Positions 7,332 through 17,000 of a stretch of DNA of 64,000 nucleotides are shown here, piece after piece. Under the pieces are notes generated by a model that had not been told where the DNA came from, did no database searches, and saw nothing but the letters and a program-made list of their open reading frames with translations. The position numbers and the translations under genes are program-made. The DNA comes from Lachnospiraceae bacterium (GTDB lineage Bacteria > Bacillota > Clostridia > Lachnospirales > Lachnospiraceae): NCBI GenBank assembly GCA_022781985.1, contig JALESH010000021.1, forward strand, positions 1 through 64,000, in the 5' to 3' direction. Position 1 is the first letter of the stretch. Every line of letters begins with the position of its first letter.

Positions 7332-8627
7332 TCAGACCTCCTCTCGGTTGCTTTCGATGGTGACATGGATGCCGTCCTGCACCAGCTTGCGGAAGAAATA
7401 CTTTTCCACGTCGGCCTCGGCGATGCTGCTGGCAAAGTTGATGGTCAGTGTATCTTCAAAGCTGACCACGGCACAGTTGGTCCGGGAGGAAAAGGGCTGC
7501 CCCATGTAGATGTCGAAACGTTTTATATAGGGCTTCATATCCTCCGGAACCTTCAGTGCCCCCATATTGGTAAGTCCGGCAGAGGAGTTCTTATCCTGTA
7601 CCCGGGTATAGAACTGCCGCACGGTAAAATCCTTGATAAAGAGGGGGACTATGCGGATCAGTGGATTCTTCTGTGTGGCTGCATTGGTGGTGATGTCTCC
7701 CCGCAGAAACTTGTCGTTGATATAATAGCGCATGTAGTTCCGTACGTGAATGACGATCTCCTCAAAGGTATAGTCTCCCAGACGGGGATCTATGGAAGGG
7801 TAGACCATGGTGATGAAGTTGCGCAGCGTTTTGGAGGGAAAGAAACGGCGCAGGTTGACGGGCATGGCAATCCTCACCGGGCGCAGCCGCAGATGCCACT
7901 CCTCATCCTGCTTCTGCAGCAGGGCATATAAAAGCACTGCGTTCAGGTATTCCGTGAGGGTAGCGCTGTATTTGGCGGCCACGGCCTGCACTGCTTTTAC
8001 CGACATAATTCCGTCGATGATGTTCAGCGTATAAAAGGGTTCCTTGGTGCCGCGTACCCGGTAGGTTTTTTCACCCGGGCGGGGAGGACGTACCTGGGCA
8101 TTGGCATAACGCATATAGGCGTCCTCCAGCTCCTCCGGATCCGGCGCCTCCTCCACATCCAGGACGAAACCGCCGTTGGATATGGTATGTCCCAGCAGCC
8201 GCAGATATACCGCTGTGATGGTCTGCAGCACACACATGCCCCCGGTGCCGTCTCCCAGGCTGTGGTGAGCCTCCAGGGCAATCCTGCATTCGTGGTAGTA
8301 GATGCGGATCAGGTAGCGGTTGTTGGCCTTGAAGGGCATGGGCATGCAGGGGTTTCTGATATCCGGCTGTACGAAGGGGCCGGGTCTGTTATTTGTTTCC
8401 AGATAGCGCCAGAACAGGCCCTTCCGGATAGCCACCTTGTAAGTGGGGAAGCGCTTCAGAGCAATATCCACTGCCTGCTGCAGGATGTGAGGGCGGATGG
8501 TTTCCTTCAAGACCACAGAAAGCCGGTATACGGAGGAAAAATCCCTTCGCTGCAGGGTGGGATAGACAATGGCGGACAGATCCAGCTTATACCATATTCT
8601 TTTCTCACTTTTTTTTTCGATAGCCAT
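7332..8627 (-). CDS. Condensation-domain-like acyltransferase (alcohol acetyltransferase fold)
   Basis: 431 residues with the HHxxxDG active-site motif (HHSLGDG) of the chloramphenicol acetyltransferase / NRPS condensation superfamily. It is a stand-alone protein with no carrier or adenylation domain. The ATG at 8627 has AGAGGA upstream; the Met at 8648 has no ribosome site. Such proteins transfer acyl groups to alcohols, amines or glycolipids, but the substrate here is unknown. Its neighbours are a zinc-ribbon membrane protein and, divergently, an acyl-ester hydrolase. This suggests a small lipid- or ester-modifying module in which one enzyme makes the ester and the other may remove it. Confidence 0.75.
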   Translation of the reverse strand: MAIEKKSEKRIWYKLDLSAIVYPTLQRRDFSSVYRLSVVLKETIRPHILQQAVDIALKRFPTYKVAIRKGLFWRYLETNNRPGPFVQPDIRNPCMPMPFKANNRYLIRIYYHECRIALEAHHSLGDGTGGMCVLQTITAVYLRLLGHTISNGGFVLDVEEAPDPEELEDAYMRYANAQVRPPRPGEKTYRVRGTKEPFYTLNIIDGIMSVKAVQAVAAKYSATLTEYLNAVLLYALLQKQDEEWHLRLRPVRIAMPVNLRRFFPSKTLRNFITMVYPSIDPRLGDYTFEEIVIHVRNYMRYYINDKFLRGDITTNAATQKNPLIRIVPLFIKDFTVRQFYTRVQDKNSSAGLTNMGALKVPEDMKPYIKRFDIYMGQPFSSRTNCAVVSFEDTLTINFASSIAEADVEKYFFRKLVQDGIHVTIESNREEV

Positions 8628-8743
8628 AAGCAGTCCTCTGTATTCCAATTTATAAAAAATTATGATTTTCCTGATTTAGAGTATAACACATTTTAAAGGT
8701 TATGTGATAAAATTACTTGTATTATTTTGAAAGGACAAGAGAT

Positions 8744-9646
8744 ATGCCGTTATTGGAAAAAGACAAAAGGAATCAGAATCTGATGAATCTGATCAGGCGC
8801 GTGCACAGTGTAGTGGAGCATGCGGATATAGAGAAGCACAGGCAGTCCCAGAATTATTTCGGGGCACTCCTTGGCAATACTCGGGAGACCCGGGTGAGGG
8901 AGGCCGGTATAGAGGGTATGTATGGGGAATGGATCGAGGTGAAGCGCCCCCACAGGAAAAAGCAGATCATCCTTTATTGTCACGGAGGGGGATACTCTAC
9001 AGGGAGCTGCCTGTATGCCAGGGCGCTGACCACCAGACTGGCCATCTCAGCTTCTGTGGATGTCCTGAGCTTTGATTACAGGCTGGCTCCGGAGCATCCC
9101 TTTCCGGCGGCGCTGGAGGATGCGGGGAGGGTCTGGGACTATCTTATGCTGCAGGGCTACGGCGCCCGGGATATTATCGTGGCGGGAGATTCGGCCGGAG
9201 GCAATCTGGCCCTGGTGCTGGTACACAAATTGAAGCAGGAGGGCAGGATGCTGCCGGGGGGCCTGGCCCTGATGTCACCCTGGACAGATCTTACCTCCTC
9301 CGGGAAATCCTACAGAATAAAGAAGGAGCTGGATCCGGTACTGGATGAGGAATATCTGAAGCAGATGATCTCCAATTACGTGGAGGCGGGTGAGTTGGAA
9401 AACCCCCTGGTTTCCCCCCTTTTTGGCGACTTCACAGGATTTCCGCCCGTCTATATCCAGGCCGGGGAGAACGAGATACTGCTGAGCGATTCCGCGCTGC
9501 TTCACAAAAAGCTGGAGGCGGCCGGTGTGCCGGCAAGGATAGAGGTCTTTGAGGGAATGTGGCATGTGTTCCAGATGGCCCGTTTTAAGACCGCAAATGA
9601 AGCGATGGACAGGCTGGCGGAATTTATTCTGGATATATTCGGCTGA
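8744..9646 (+). CDS. Alpha/beta hydrolase, HSL-type esterase
   Basis: 300-residue cytoplasmic esterase. The oxyanion-hole motif HGGG (HGGGYSTGS) and nucleophile motif GDSAGGN mark the hormone-sensitive-lipase family. The catalytic His is in GMWHVFQM near the C terminus, and the Asp is likely in the QAGENEIL region, where Glu replaces it or a neighbouring acid acts. The ATG at 8744 is preferred over the TTG at 8717 because GAAAGGA (8729-8735) sits 8 bases upstream. It is transcribed away from the acyltransferase gene across a 116-base AT-rich gap that must hold promoters for both. The substrate is unknown. Confidence 0.88.
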   Translation: MPLLEKDKRNQNLMNLIRRVHSVVEHADIEKHRQSQNYFGALLGNTRETRVREAGIEGMYGEWIEVKRPHRKKQIILYCHGGGYSTGSCLYARALTTRLAISASVDVLSFDYRLAPEHPFPAALEDAGRVWDYLMLQGYGARDIIVAGDSAGGNLALVLVHKLKQEGRMLPGGLALMSPWTDLTSSGKSYRIKKELDPVLDEEYLKQMISNYVEAGELENPLVSPLFGDFTGFPPVYIQAGENEILLSDSALLHKKLEAAGVPARIEVFEGMWHVFQMARFKTANEAMDRLAEFILDIFG

Positions 9647-9719
9647 AAAAATAAAGGATTTTTAAATCGGATGCCGAATATTTTAATTAATTGGTCTTTA
9701 AAATGTACGGAGGATAAAT

Positions 9720-10733
9720 ATGGCCATGCTGATTCGTGAAAAGCTGGAACGCTGGGAAAAAGAATATCTGAGCCCTTATGCTTCCCATAGTATGGATTCC
9801 AGGGGCAGGCTGAGGGAGGAGGAGCAGTGTGACATCCGTCCGGTCTATCAGAGAGACAGGGACAGGATACTGCACAGCAAATCCTTCCGGCGGCTGAAGG
9901 ATAAGACGCAGGTTTTTCTCACACCTGAGGGAGATCATTACAGAACCAGGCTTACTCACACCCTGGAGGTATCCCAAAATGCCCGTACCATCGCAAAGGC
10001 ACTGCGGATGAATGAGGATCTGGCGGAGGCCATCGCCCTGGGTCATGATCTGGGTCATACTCCCTTTGGCCATGCGGGAGAGCGGGCGCTCAGGAACATC
10101 TGCCCCTATGGCTTCTGTCACAGCGATCAGAGCGTGCGTACCGTGGATATTCTGGAGAAGGAGGGACAGGGACTGAATCTGACGGAGGAGGTCAGGGACG
10201 GTATCTGCAATCATCAGACCAAGGGAATGCCTCATACCCTGGAAGGGAAGATAGTCCGCTATTCGGATAAGATCGCCTATATCCATCACGACATGGACGA
10301 TGCGATCCGGGGAGGGATACTCAGGGAATCCGATGTGCCCAGGGAAATCTGTGAGGTCATCGGCTATACCACCGGTGAGCGGCTGGATCATTTCATCCAC
10401 GACCTTGTGACCACCAGCTATGACAGGGACGACATAAGGATGTCGCCGGAGGTGGGTGAGGCTATGATGAAGCTGCGGCGGTTCATGTTTGAACGGGTGT
10501 ATCAGAACCGGCTTGCCAAGAGCGAGGAGGGCAAGGCGGAGATGCTGATGGAGTCCCTCTACCGATACTACCTGAAGCATCTAGACAGGCTGCCCCGGTA
10601 TCTGCTGGACAGGCTGGAGAAATTCGGAGATGCGCCGGAGATCATTGTCTGTGACTATATAGGAGCAATGAGTGACAGGTTTGCCATTGCAAAGTATGAG
10701 GAACTGTTCATACCCAAGTCGTGGCATTACTGA
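9720..10733 (+). CDS. dgt: dGTP triphosphohydrolase-like HD protein
   Basis: 337 residues. This HD-family dNTPase releases tripolyphosphate from dGTP and so trims the nucleotide pool. Metal ligands are seen in RLTHTLEV and GHDLGHTPFGHAGE, with a YRTRLTH substrate-side motif. It lacks the long insert of the E. coli enzyme and is the shorter type usual in Firmicutes. GGAGG at 9709-9713 supports the ATG at 9720. It stands directly ahead of dnaG and rpoD, an arrangement common in Clostridia that ties dNTP control to replication start. Confidence 0.93.
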   Translation: MAMLIREKLERWEKEYLSPYASHSMDSRGRLREEEQCDIRPVYQRDRDRILHSKSFRRLKDKTQVFLTPEGDHYRTRLTHTLEVSQNARTIAKALRMNEDLAEAIALGHDLGHTPFGHAGERALRNICPYGFCHSDQSVRTVDILEKEGQGLNLTEEVRDGICNHQTKGMPHTLEGKIVRYSDKIAYIHHDMDDAIRGGILRESDVPREICEVIGYTTGERLDHFIHDLVTTSYDRDDIRMSPEVGEAMMKLRRFMFERVYQNRLAKSEEGKAEMLMESLYRYYLKHLDRLPRYLLDRLEKFGDAPEIIVCDYIGAMSDRFAIAKYEELFIPKSWHY

Positions 10734-10773
10734 TACCATCAGGATGCCTGGCAGAAAGGAAAAGAGGAGGAGC

Positions 10774-12561
10774 ATGTACTATCCTGAAGAAGTAGTGGAA
10801 GAGGTGCGGATGAAAAACGATATTGTAGATGTGATTTCCGGTTATGTGCACCTGCAGAAAAAGGGGGCAAACCATTTTGGACTGTGTCCCTTCCATAATG
10901 AGAAATCTCCTTCTTTTTCTGTCTCCGGAAGCAAGCAGATGTTTCACTGCTTCGGCTGCGGGACGGGGGGCAATGTCTTTACTTTTCTGATGGAATATGA
11001 GAACTGTTCCTTTGTGGAGGCGGTAAGGCTGCTGGCAGACCGGGCAGGGGTCAGCCTGCCGGAGGCGGATGATTCGGAGGAGGCCAGGAAGAGGGAGGGC
11101 AGGAGGGCCAGGCTGCTGCAGGTCAGCAGGGAAGCGGCGAAGTACTTCTACTGCTGTCTCCGCTCCGGGCAGGGAGAAACCGGCCTCAGATATTTACAGG
11201 GGAGACGGCTGAGTGAGGAGACCATGAAGAGGTTCGGCCTTGGCTTTGCTCCCATATCAGGCAGTCAGCTGGTACAGTATCTGCATTCCAGGGGCTATGA
11301 GGATGGCCTGATCCGGGAGGCCGGACTGGCCGGCTTTGATGAAAGGTACGGTCTCCACGATAAGTTCTGGAACAGGGTAATGTTTCCCATCCAGGATATC
11401 AACCACAGGGTCATCGGCTTCGGCGGCCGGGTCATGGGAGAGGCCAGGCCGAAGTACCTCAACTCTCCGGAAACCCTGATTTTTGATAAGGGCAGGAATT
11501 TATACGGTCTGAATTTTGCCAGAACTGCCAAAAAAGGAAATATCATTCTCTGCGAGGGCTATATGGATGTGATCGCCATGCATCAGGCCGGATTCACACA
11601 GGCGGTGGCCTCCCTGGGCACGGCCTTTACGGAGGGACAGGCCAGCCTGCTTAAGAGATATACCGAAGAGGTGCTGTTGGCCTATGACAGCGATGAGGCA
11701 GGCACCAGGGCTGGGCTCAGGGCTATCGGCATCCTGAAGGGGGCCGGGATCAGCTGCAAGGTAATCAACATGGAGCCTTATAAGGATCCCGATGAGTTTA
11801 TCAGCCATCTCGGCACAGAGGCCTTTCAGAAGAGGGTAGAGGAGGCAGAGGGCGGCTTTTTCTTTGAACTCAGAAGCATGGAAAGGGAGCACGATATGAG
11901 GGATCCCGAGTCAAAGACCGCCTTCTACCGGAGGATTGCAGAAAAGCTCTGCCTTTTTCCGGAAGAGATCGAGAGGGAAAATTATCTGCAGGCGGTGGCA
12001 GAGAAATATGGTGTCAGCCCGAAGAGCCTCCGTGAGCTGGTGGCTGCCCAGGCCTCCAGGACGGGGCTGGTGAGACCTCCGACCCGGCCAAAGTCAGGAA
12101 TTGCTGAGAAAAACAAAAGGAATACACCGGAGGAAAATAAACGGAGGAACCAGCGGCTGCTCTTTACCTGGATGACCGATGAAGGGGGAGCTTATTTTCC
12201 CATTATTGCAAAATATATCTCCCCGGAGGATTTTACGGACGAGCTGTATCGGCAGGCGGCAGTCAGGCTGTTCGAGAAGATGAAGGAGGGCAGCTTCCGG
12301 GAGGCGGATCTGGTCAGCATGTTTTCAGAGGGGGAGGAGCATCGGGAGGTGGCTGCCCTGCTGAACGAAAGGCTGGAGGCGGTGGAGACCATACAGGAGA
12401 AGGAGAAGGCCCTCCATGACATTATCCTGGCAGTCAAAAAAGAAAGCTGGGATTATTCCTGCAGGAAGGCAGACCAGGCTGAAGTGATGCTGCGGATAAC
12501 GGAGGCAAGAAAAGCGCTGGAAGAACTTAGTAAAACGCATATTTCCCTGAAGGAAAGATAA
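10774..12561 (+). CDS. dnaG: DNA primase
   Basis: 595 residues. It makes the RNA primers for DNA replication. The N-terminal CHC2 zinc finger is seen in CPFHNEK and FHCFGCGTGG. The TOPRIM catalytic core shows ILCEGYMDVIAMHQ and the metal-binding AYDSDEAGTRA. The C-terminal ~150 residues are the helicase-binding part. GAGGAGG (10764-10770) fixes the ATG at 10774; the longer open frame to 10672 overlaps dgt and is not used. The gene is followed 22 bases later by rpoD, the classical macromolecular-synthesis operon. Confidence 0.97.
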   Translation: MYYPEEVVEEVRMKNDIVDVISGYVHLQKKGANHFGLCPFHNEKSPSFSVSGSKQMFHCFGCGTGGNVFTFLMEYENCSFVEAVRLLADRAGVSLPEADDSEEARKREGRRARLLQVSREAAKYFYCCLRSGQGETGLRYLQGRRLSEETMKRFGLGFAPISGSQLVQYLHSRGYEDGLIREAGLAGFDERYGLHDKFWNRVMFPIQDINHRVIGFGGRVMGEARPKYLNSPETLIFDKGRNLYGLNFARTAKKGNIILCEGYMDVIAMHQAGFTQAVASLGTAFTEGQASLLKRYTEEVLLAYDSDEAGTRAGLRAIGILKGAGISCKVINMEPYKDPDEFISHLGTEAFQKRVEEAEGGFFFELRSMEREHDMRDPESKTAFYRRIAEKLCLFPEEIERENYLQAVAEKYGVSPKSLRELVAAQASRTGLVRPPTRPKSGIAEKNKRNTPEENKRRNQRLLFTWMTDEGGAYFPIIAKYISPEDFTDELYRQAAVRLFEKMKEGSFREADLVSMFSEGEEHREVAALLNERLEAVETIQEKEKALHDIILAVKKESWDYSCRKADQAEVMLRITEARKALEELSKTHISLKER

Positions 12562-12583
12562 TACTATCACTACATAAGGAAGG

Positions 12584-13708
12584 ATGGAACCCAAAATGGA
12601 TGAAAATACACAGGCAAAGTTTGAAGAGCGCCTGAAGGGGCTTCTCAATGCTGCGAAAAAGAAAAAAAACGTTCTGGAATATCAGGAAATCAGTGATTTC
12701 TTTGCCGACATGACGCTGGAGGAGGAGCAGTTCGACAGGATACTGGAGGCTCTGGAGCAAAATAATGTAGACGTGCTTCGTATCACCGATGAGGATGATG
12801 TGGATGATGAGGAGATCATCCTGACGGAAGAGGACGAGGTGGATGTAGAGAATATTGACCTGTCAGTGCCGGACGGAATCAGCATTGAGGATCCTGTCAG
12901 GATGTATCTGAAAGAAATCGGCAAGGTTCCCCTTCTGAGTGCGGAGGAGGAGATCGAGCTGGCCAGAAAGATGGAGATGGGCGATGAAGAGGCTAAGAAA
13001 CGTCTGGCAGAGGCGAACCTGCGTCTGGTGGTCAGCATTGCCAAGCGGTATGTGGGCAGGGGGATGCTTTTCCTGGATCTGATCCAGGAGGGAAACCTGG
13101 GTCTGATCAAGGCGGTGGAGAAGTTCGACTACAGAAAGGGTTATAAGTTTTCCACCTATGCTACCTGGTGGATTCGTCAGGCTATCACCAGAGCCATTGC
13201 CGACCAGGCCAGAACCATACGCATACCGGTGCATATGGTGGAGACGATCAATAAGCTGATCCGTGTCAGCAGACAGCTTCTGCAGGAGCTGGGCAGGGAG
13301 CCTGCGCCGGAGGAGATTGCAGAGGAGATGAATATGCCGGTGGACCGGGTCAGGGAGATTCTGAAAATTTCTCAGGAGCCGGTGTCGCTGGAGACTCCCA
13401 TCGGCGAGGAGGAGGACAGCCACCTGGGCGACTTTATCCAGGATGACAATGTGCCTGTGCCGGCAGATGCGGCGGCATTTACCCTGCTGAAGGAGCAGCT
13501 GGTGGAGGTGCTGAGTACCCTCACGGACAGGGAGCAGAAGGTTCTGCGTCTGCGTTTCGGGCTGGATGACGGACGTGCCAGGACATTGGAAGAAGTGGGA
13601 AAGGAATTCAACGTCACTCGTGAGCGTATTCGTCAGATCGAGGCAAAGGCCCTGCGCAAGCTGCGTCACCCAAGCAGGAGCCGTAAGCTGAAGGATTATC
13701 TGGACTGA
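12584..13708 (+). CDS. rpoD: Primary RNA polymerase sigma factor (sigma-A/RpoD)
   Basis: 374 residues. It is the vegetative sigma factor that recognises TTGACA/TATAAT promoters, several of which appear in this window. An acidic region 1.1 (about 1-100) is followed by region 1.2 ([11 protein letters not shown]), region 2 with [14 protein letters not shown], region 3 and a region 4.2 helix-turn-helix ([20 protein letters not shown]). The start is either ATG 12584 (3 bases after AAGGA) or ATG 12596 (12 bases after AAGGAAGG). Neither spacing is ideal, so the first four residues are uncertain. It is co-transcribed with dnaG. Confidence 0.97.
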   Translation: MEPKMDENTQAKFEERLKGLLNAAKKKKNVLEYQEISDFFADMTLEEEQFDRILEALEQNNVDVLRITDEDDVDDEEIILTEEDEVDVENIDLSVPDGISIEDPVRMYLKEIGKVPLLSAEEEIELARKMEMGDEEAKKRLAEANLRLVVSIAKRYVGRGMLFLDLIQEGNLGLIKAVEKFDYRKGYKFSTYATWWIRQAITRAIADQARTIRIPVHMVETINKLIRVSRQLLQELGREPAPEEIAEEMNMPVDRVREILKISQEPVSLETPIGEEEDSHLGDFIQDDNVPVPADAAAFTLLKEQLVEVLSTLTDREQKVLRLRFGLDDGRARTLEEVGKEFNVTRERIRQIEAKALRKLRHPSRSRKLKDYLD

Positions 13709-13729
13709 TGAAAGGGAACAGGCTTTGGT

Positions 13730-14470
13730 ATGAGAAGGCAGATGGAGCTGTCGGACAGGCTGCAGGCAGTGGCCGGTCTGGTAACAGCAGGCAATGTGGC
13801 CTGCGATGTGGGCTGTGACCATGGATTTGTGTCCATTTATCTTGCGGAAAGGGGAATCAGCCCCAGAGTCATAGCCATGGATGTGAACCGGGGACCGCTG
13901 CAGACAGCCCGGGGACATATCGGTGAGTACGGGCTGGCAGAGCTGATTGAGACCCGGCTTTCTGACGGGGTGGAGGCCCTCGCGGCGGGGGAGGCTGATA
14001 CGCTGATCTGTGCAGGAATGGGCGGCAGGCTGATGCTGAGGATCCTGGAGGAGGGCGGGGAAAAGGTGAGGCTGATGAAGGAAATGATCCTCCAGCCGCA
14101 GTCCGAGCTGCAGGAGGTGAGAAAATACCTGCGCAGCAGAGGACATACTGTTGCCGAGGAGAGGATGGTTCTGGAGGCGGGCAAATATTATCCTGTGATG
14201 AGGATTCTTCCCTCAGGCCGGACGGAGGGGCAGACCGGCAGGGCCGATGAGGAAAAAAATGAGGTAAGGCTGAGGATAGAGGATAAGTACGGGCCGGTAC
14301 TGCTGAGGAAGAAGGATCCTGTCCTGCAGGATTTCCTGCAAAAGGAGAAACGGATCTGCAGACAGATCCTGGAGGGGCTGCAGGCAGGAGGAAGCAGACA
14401 GGAAAGCAGGAGGAAGGAGATTCTGGAACGGTTGGAGGATATTGAAAGGGCACTGAGGTTATACATATGA
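13730..14470 (+). CDS. trmK: tRNA (adenine-22 N1)-methyltransferase
   Basis: 246 residues. TrmK methylates N1 of A22 in tRNA using S-adenosylmethionine. Visible motifs are ACDVGCDHGFVSIYLA (SAM binding), ICAGMGGRLM and LQPQSE, all typical of the family; a coiled-coil tail closes the protein. The ATG at 13730 or the one at 13742 may start it; family members usually begin near the second. It overlaps the next gene by 4 bases, so translation of the two is coupled. The rpoD-trmK-nif3 order is well conserved in Firmicutes. Confidence 0.93.
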   Translation: MRRQMELSDRLQAVAGLVTAGNVACDVGCDHGFVSIYLAERGISPRVIAMDVNRGPLQTARGHIGEYGLAELIETRLSDGVEALAAGEADTLICAGMGGRLMLRILEEGGEKVRLMKEMILQPQSELQEVRKYLRSRGHTVAEERMVLEAGKYYPVMRILPSGRTEGQTGRADEEKNEVRLRIEDKYGPVLLRKKDPVLQDFLQKEKRICRQILEGLQAGGSRQESRRKEILERLEDIERALRLYI

Positions 14471-15267
14471 AAAAAGAAAATAGTGTGGAATGCGGCAGGA
14501 TCATAGAGAGTCTGGAGCAGCTCTCGCCCCCCTCCTTTGCAGAGAGCTGGGACAATGTGGGACTCCTGGCGGGAAGAAGAGATAAGAAGGTAAATAAAAT
14601 ATGCATCGCACTGGATGCCACCGATCAGGTGGTGGAGACTGCGGCAGAGGAAGGGGCAGATCTGCTGCTGACCCATCATCCCCTTATTTTTTCCCCTTTA
14701 AAAAAAATCAATACGGATGATTTTATCGGTCGGAGGATCGTGAGACTGCTGGGCAGTGATATCACCTGCTATGCCATGCATACCAATTTTGATGTGCGGG
14801 GCATGGCAGATGCGGCGGCAGATGCCATGGGCCTGGAGGACAGGCAGGTGCTGTATACTACCTATCAGGATGAGCTGAACAGGGAGGGGATAGGAAGGGT
14901 CGGGAGACTGCCTCGGAGGATGACGCTGGAGGACTGCGCTTCTTATGTTAAACGGGTCTTCGGTCTGGAAAGTGTAATGGTATACGGAGAGGCAGGCTGC
15001 CGGGTGGAGCGCGCGGCCATTGCACCCGGCTCAGGCAAATCCATGATACCTGCGGCGGTCAGGGCGGGAGCTCAGGTTCTGATCACCGGAGATATCGGTC
15101 ACCATGAGGGGCTGGATGCCATGGCACAGGGGCTTTCTGTTATCGATGCGGGACATTACGGAATAGAGAAGCTGTTTATTCCCTATATGCGGGAGTATAT
15201 TCTGAGGGAGTTCCCGCAGCTTGAGGTAGTGGAAGCCGGGGAGAAGAATCCTTTTCGGATTGTATGA
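14467..15267 (+). CDS. Nif3-like dinuclear metal-centre protein
   Basis: 266 residues of the NIF3/YqfO family (GTP cyclohydrolase 1 type 2 homologue). Metal-ligand motifs are THHPLIF, the HTNFD stretch and GDIGHHEGLDA. The biochemical role is unsettled in the literature; the close link with trmK suggests an RNA- or metal-related function. This copy lacks the large central insert found in Bacillus YqfO, being about 100 residues shorter. It starts inside the trmK stop region (ATGA overlap). Confidence 0.92.
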   Translation: MKKENSVECGRIIESLEQLSPPSFAESWDNVGLLAGRRDKKVNKICIALDATDQVVETAAEEGADLLLTHHPLIFSPLKKINTDDFIGRRIVRLLGSDITCYAMHTNFDVRGMADAAADAMGLEDRQVLYTTYQDELNREGIGRVGRLPRRMTLEDCASYVKRVFGLESVMVYGEAGCRVERAAIAPGSGKSMIPAAVRAGAQVLITGDIGHHEGLDAMAQGLSVIDAGHYGIEKLFIPYMREYILREFPQLEVVEAGEKNPFRIV

Positions 15268-15294
15268 TCAGGAGGAATATGGAGGAGGGCTGGA

Positions 15295-16950
15295 ATGATT
15301 ACGGTTAAGATTCATGGTGAACAGAAGCAGTATGAAGCAGGCACCACTTACGAGACCATAGTGAAGGAGTATCAGGAGAAATATGGAGGAAGGATCGCCC
15401 TGGTATCCGTCAACGGAAAGATAAGGGAGCTGTTTAAAAAAGCCAAAAGGGACTGTGAGATCAGCTTTTTCACACTGGAGGATCCGGTGGGGCATAAAAC
15501 CTATGTGAGAACGGCTGTGATGCTGATGATTAAGGCTCTGCGGGATGTGGCAGGGGCAGACAGCTTTGAAAAGATAAAGGTGGAATTTTCCATAGGCGCA
15601 GGATATTACTGCAATGTCACGGGCAGCCTGCAGCTGGATGAGGAGCTGATCGGCAGGATCAACGGGAGGATGAGAGAGCTGGTAAAGGCCGATCTGCCTA
15701 TTTTGAAAAAGTCTTACCCACTGGGAGAGGCTCTGGAGATTTTCAGGGCTCAGGGGATGAAGGACAAGGAAAAGCTGTTCCGTTACAGGAGGGGATCCTA
15801 TGTCAATATCTATTGCCTGGATGGGTATTATGACTATTATTACGGCTATATGCTTCCCAGCACAGGATATGTAAAGTATTTTGAGGTGGCTGCCTATCAG
15901 GACGGCCTGATGCTGATGCTCCCGGAGCAGAATGCCCCCGATGTGGTGCCGCCTATGGAGCGGAGGGAAAAGCTGTTTTATACTCTGAAGCAGTCGGATG
16001 AGTGGGGAAGCATGATGGGCATAGATACCGTAGGGGATCTGAATGACCAGATCTGCAGGGGCAATATCAATGACCTGATCCTGGTTCAGGAGGCTCTCCA
16101 GGAACGGAGGATCGGCGAGATTGCGGAGGATATCGTGAAGCGGGGCGGGGTAAAGTTTGTCATGATCGCGGGTCCTTCCTCCTCCGGTAAGACCACCTTT
16201 TCCCACCGTCTTTCCATACAGCTCAGAACTTACGGGCTGACCCCCCATCCCATTGCGCTGGATGACTATTTTGTCAACCGGGATCAGACCCCTCTGGATG
16301 AAAACGGAGACTATAACTTTGAATGTCTAGAGGCCATTGATATAGAGCAGTTCAACAGGAATATGACAGATCTGCTGGCAGGAAAGACCGTGGAGCTGCC
16401 CAGCTTTAATTTCAAGACCGGCATGAGGGAGTACAGAGGCAGCTGCAAGACCCTGGGAGAAGAGGATGTGCTTGTGATAGAAGGGATCCACGGACTGAAC
16501 GATGCCACCTCCTATGCTCTTCCTCATGAGAGTAAATATAAGATATATATCAGTGCCCTGACCAGCATCAATATAGATGAGCACAACAGGATCCCTACCA
16601 CTGACGGAAGGCTGCTGCGCCGTATGGTCAGGGATGCCAGGACGAGAGGAACGCCGGCCAGGGGCACCATCAATATGTGGGCTTCCGTAAGAAGGGGGGA
16701 GGAGCAGTATATTTTTCCCTTCCAGGAAAGCGCGGATGCCATGTTCAATTCGGTGCTGATCTACGAGCTGGCTGTGTTAAAGCAGTATGCAGAGCCCCTT
16801 TTATTTGGTATAAATAAAGGAGAGCCTGAATATCATGAAGCAAAGAGACTGTTAAAATTTCTGGAGTATTTTATCGGCGTAAGCAGTGACAATGTGCCGA
16901 ATAATTCCATCTGCCGGGAATTTGTGGGCGGAAGCTGTTTCCATGTGTAA
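15295..16950 (+). CDS. Nucleoside kinase with N-terminal TGS domain
   Basis: 551 residues. The N-terminal ~60 residues resemble the TGS domain of threonyl-tRNA synthetase, and the following part resembles its second N-terminal region (YYCNVTGS). The C-terminal half is a uridine-kinase-like P-loop enzyme with GPSSSGKTTFS, the DDYF substrate motif and IEGIHGLND. It probably phosphorylates uridine or cytidine for pyrimidine salvage. Such synthetase-kinase hybrids are known in Clostridia and Thermotoga, but what the TGS part senses is not known. It follows the Nif3-like gene by 27 bases with a GGAGG site and probably ends this operon. Confidence 0.93.
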   Translation: MITVKIHGEQKQYEAGTTYETIVKEYQEKYGGRIALVSVNGKIRELFKKAKRDCEISFFTLEDPVGHKTYVRTAVMLMIKALRDVAGADSFEKIKVEFSIGAGYYCNVTGSLQLDEELIGRINGRMRELVKADLPILKKSYPLGEALEIFRAQGMKDKEKLFRYRRGSYVNIYCLDGYYDYYYGYMLPSTGYVKYFEVAAYQDGLMLMLPEQNAPDVVPPMERREKLFYTLKQSDEWGSMMGIDTVGDLNDQICRGNINDLILVQEALQERRIGEIAEDIVKRGGVKFVMIAGPSSSGKTTFSHRLSIQLRTYGLTPHPIALDDYFVNRDQTPLDENGDYNFECLEAIDIEQFNRNMTDLLAGKTVELPSFNFKTGMREYRGSCKTLGEEDVLVIEGIHGLNDATSYALPHESKYKIYISALTSINIDEHNRIPTTDGRLLRRMVRDARTRGTPARGTINMWASVRRGEEQYIFPFQESADAMFNSVLIYELAVLKQYAEPLLFGINKGEPEYHEAKRLLKFLEYFIGVSSDNVPNNSICREFVGGSCFHV

Positions 16951-16960
16951 TGAAAGAGTG

Positions 16961-16980
16961 TATAATACATCTAGTATAAT
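16961..16980 (+). promoter_or_regulatory. Two TATAAT -10 boxes upstream of rnpB
   Basis: TATAAT occurs at 16961-16966 and again at 16975-16980, just 21-35 bases before the mature 5' end of RNase P RNA. No good TTGACA box lies 17 bases upstream of either. The position fits the rnpB promoter, with two possible start points. Confidence 0.6.
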
Positions 16981-17000
16981 ACATGTATATGAAAAGTACT

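Noticed and set aside
6629-7931. Long plus-strand open frames opposite the zinc-ribbon and acyltransferase genes
   Set aside because: They are low-complexity Gln/Gly/His-rich shadows; the minus-strand frames have conserved motifs and ribosome sites.
12863-14146. 427-codon minus-strand frame opposite rpoD and trmK
   Set aside because: It is antisense to two well-recognised genes and reads as Leu/His/Gln-rich shadow sequence.
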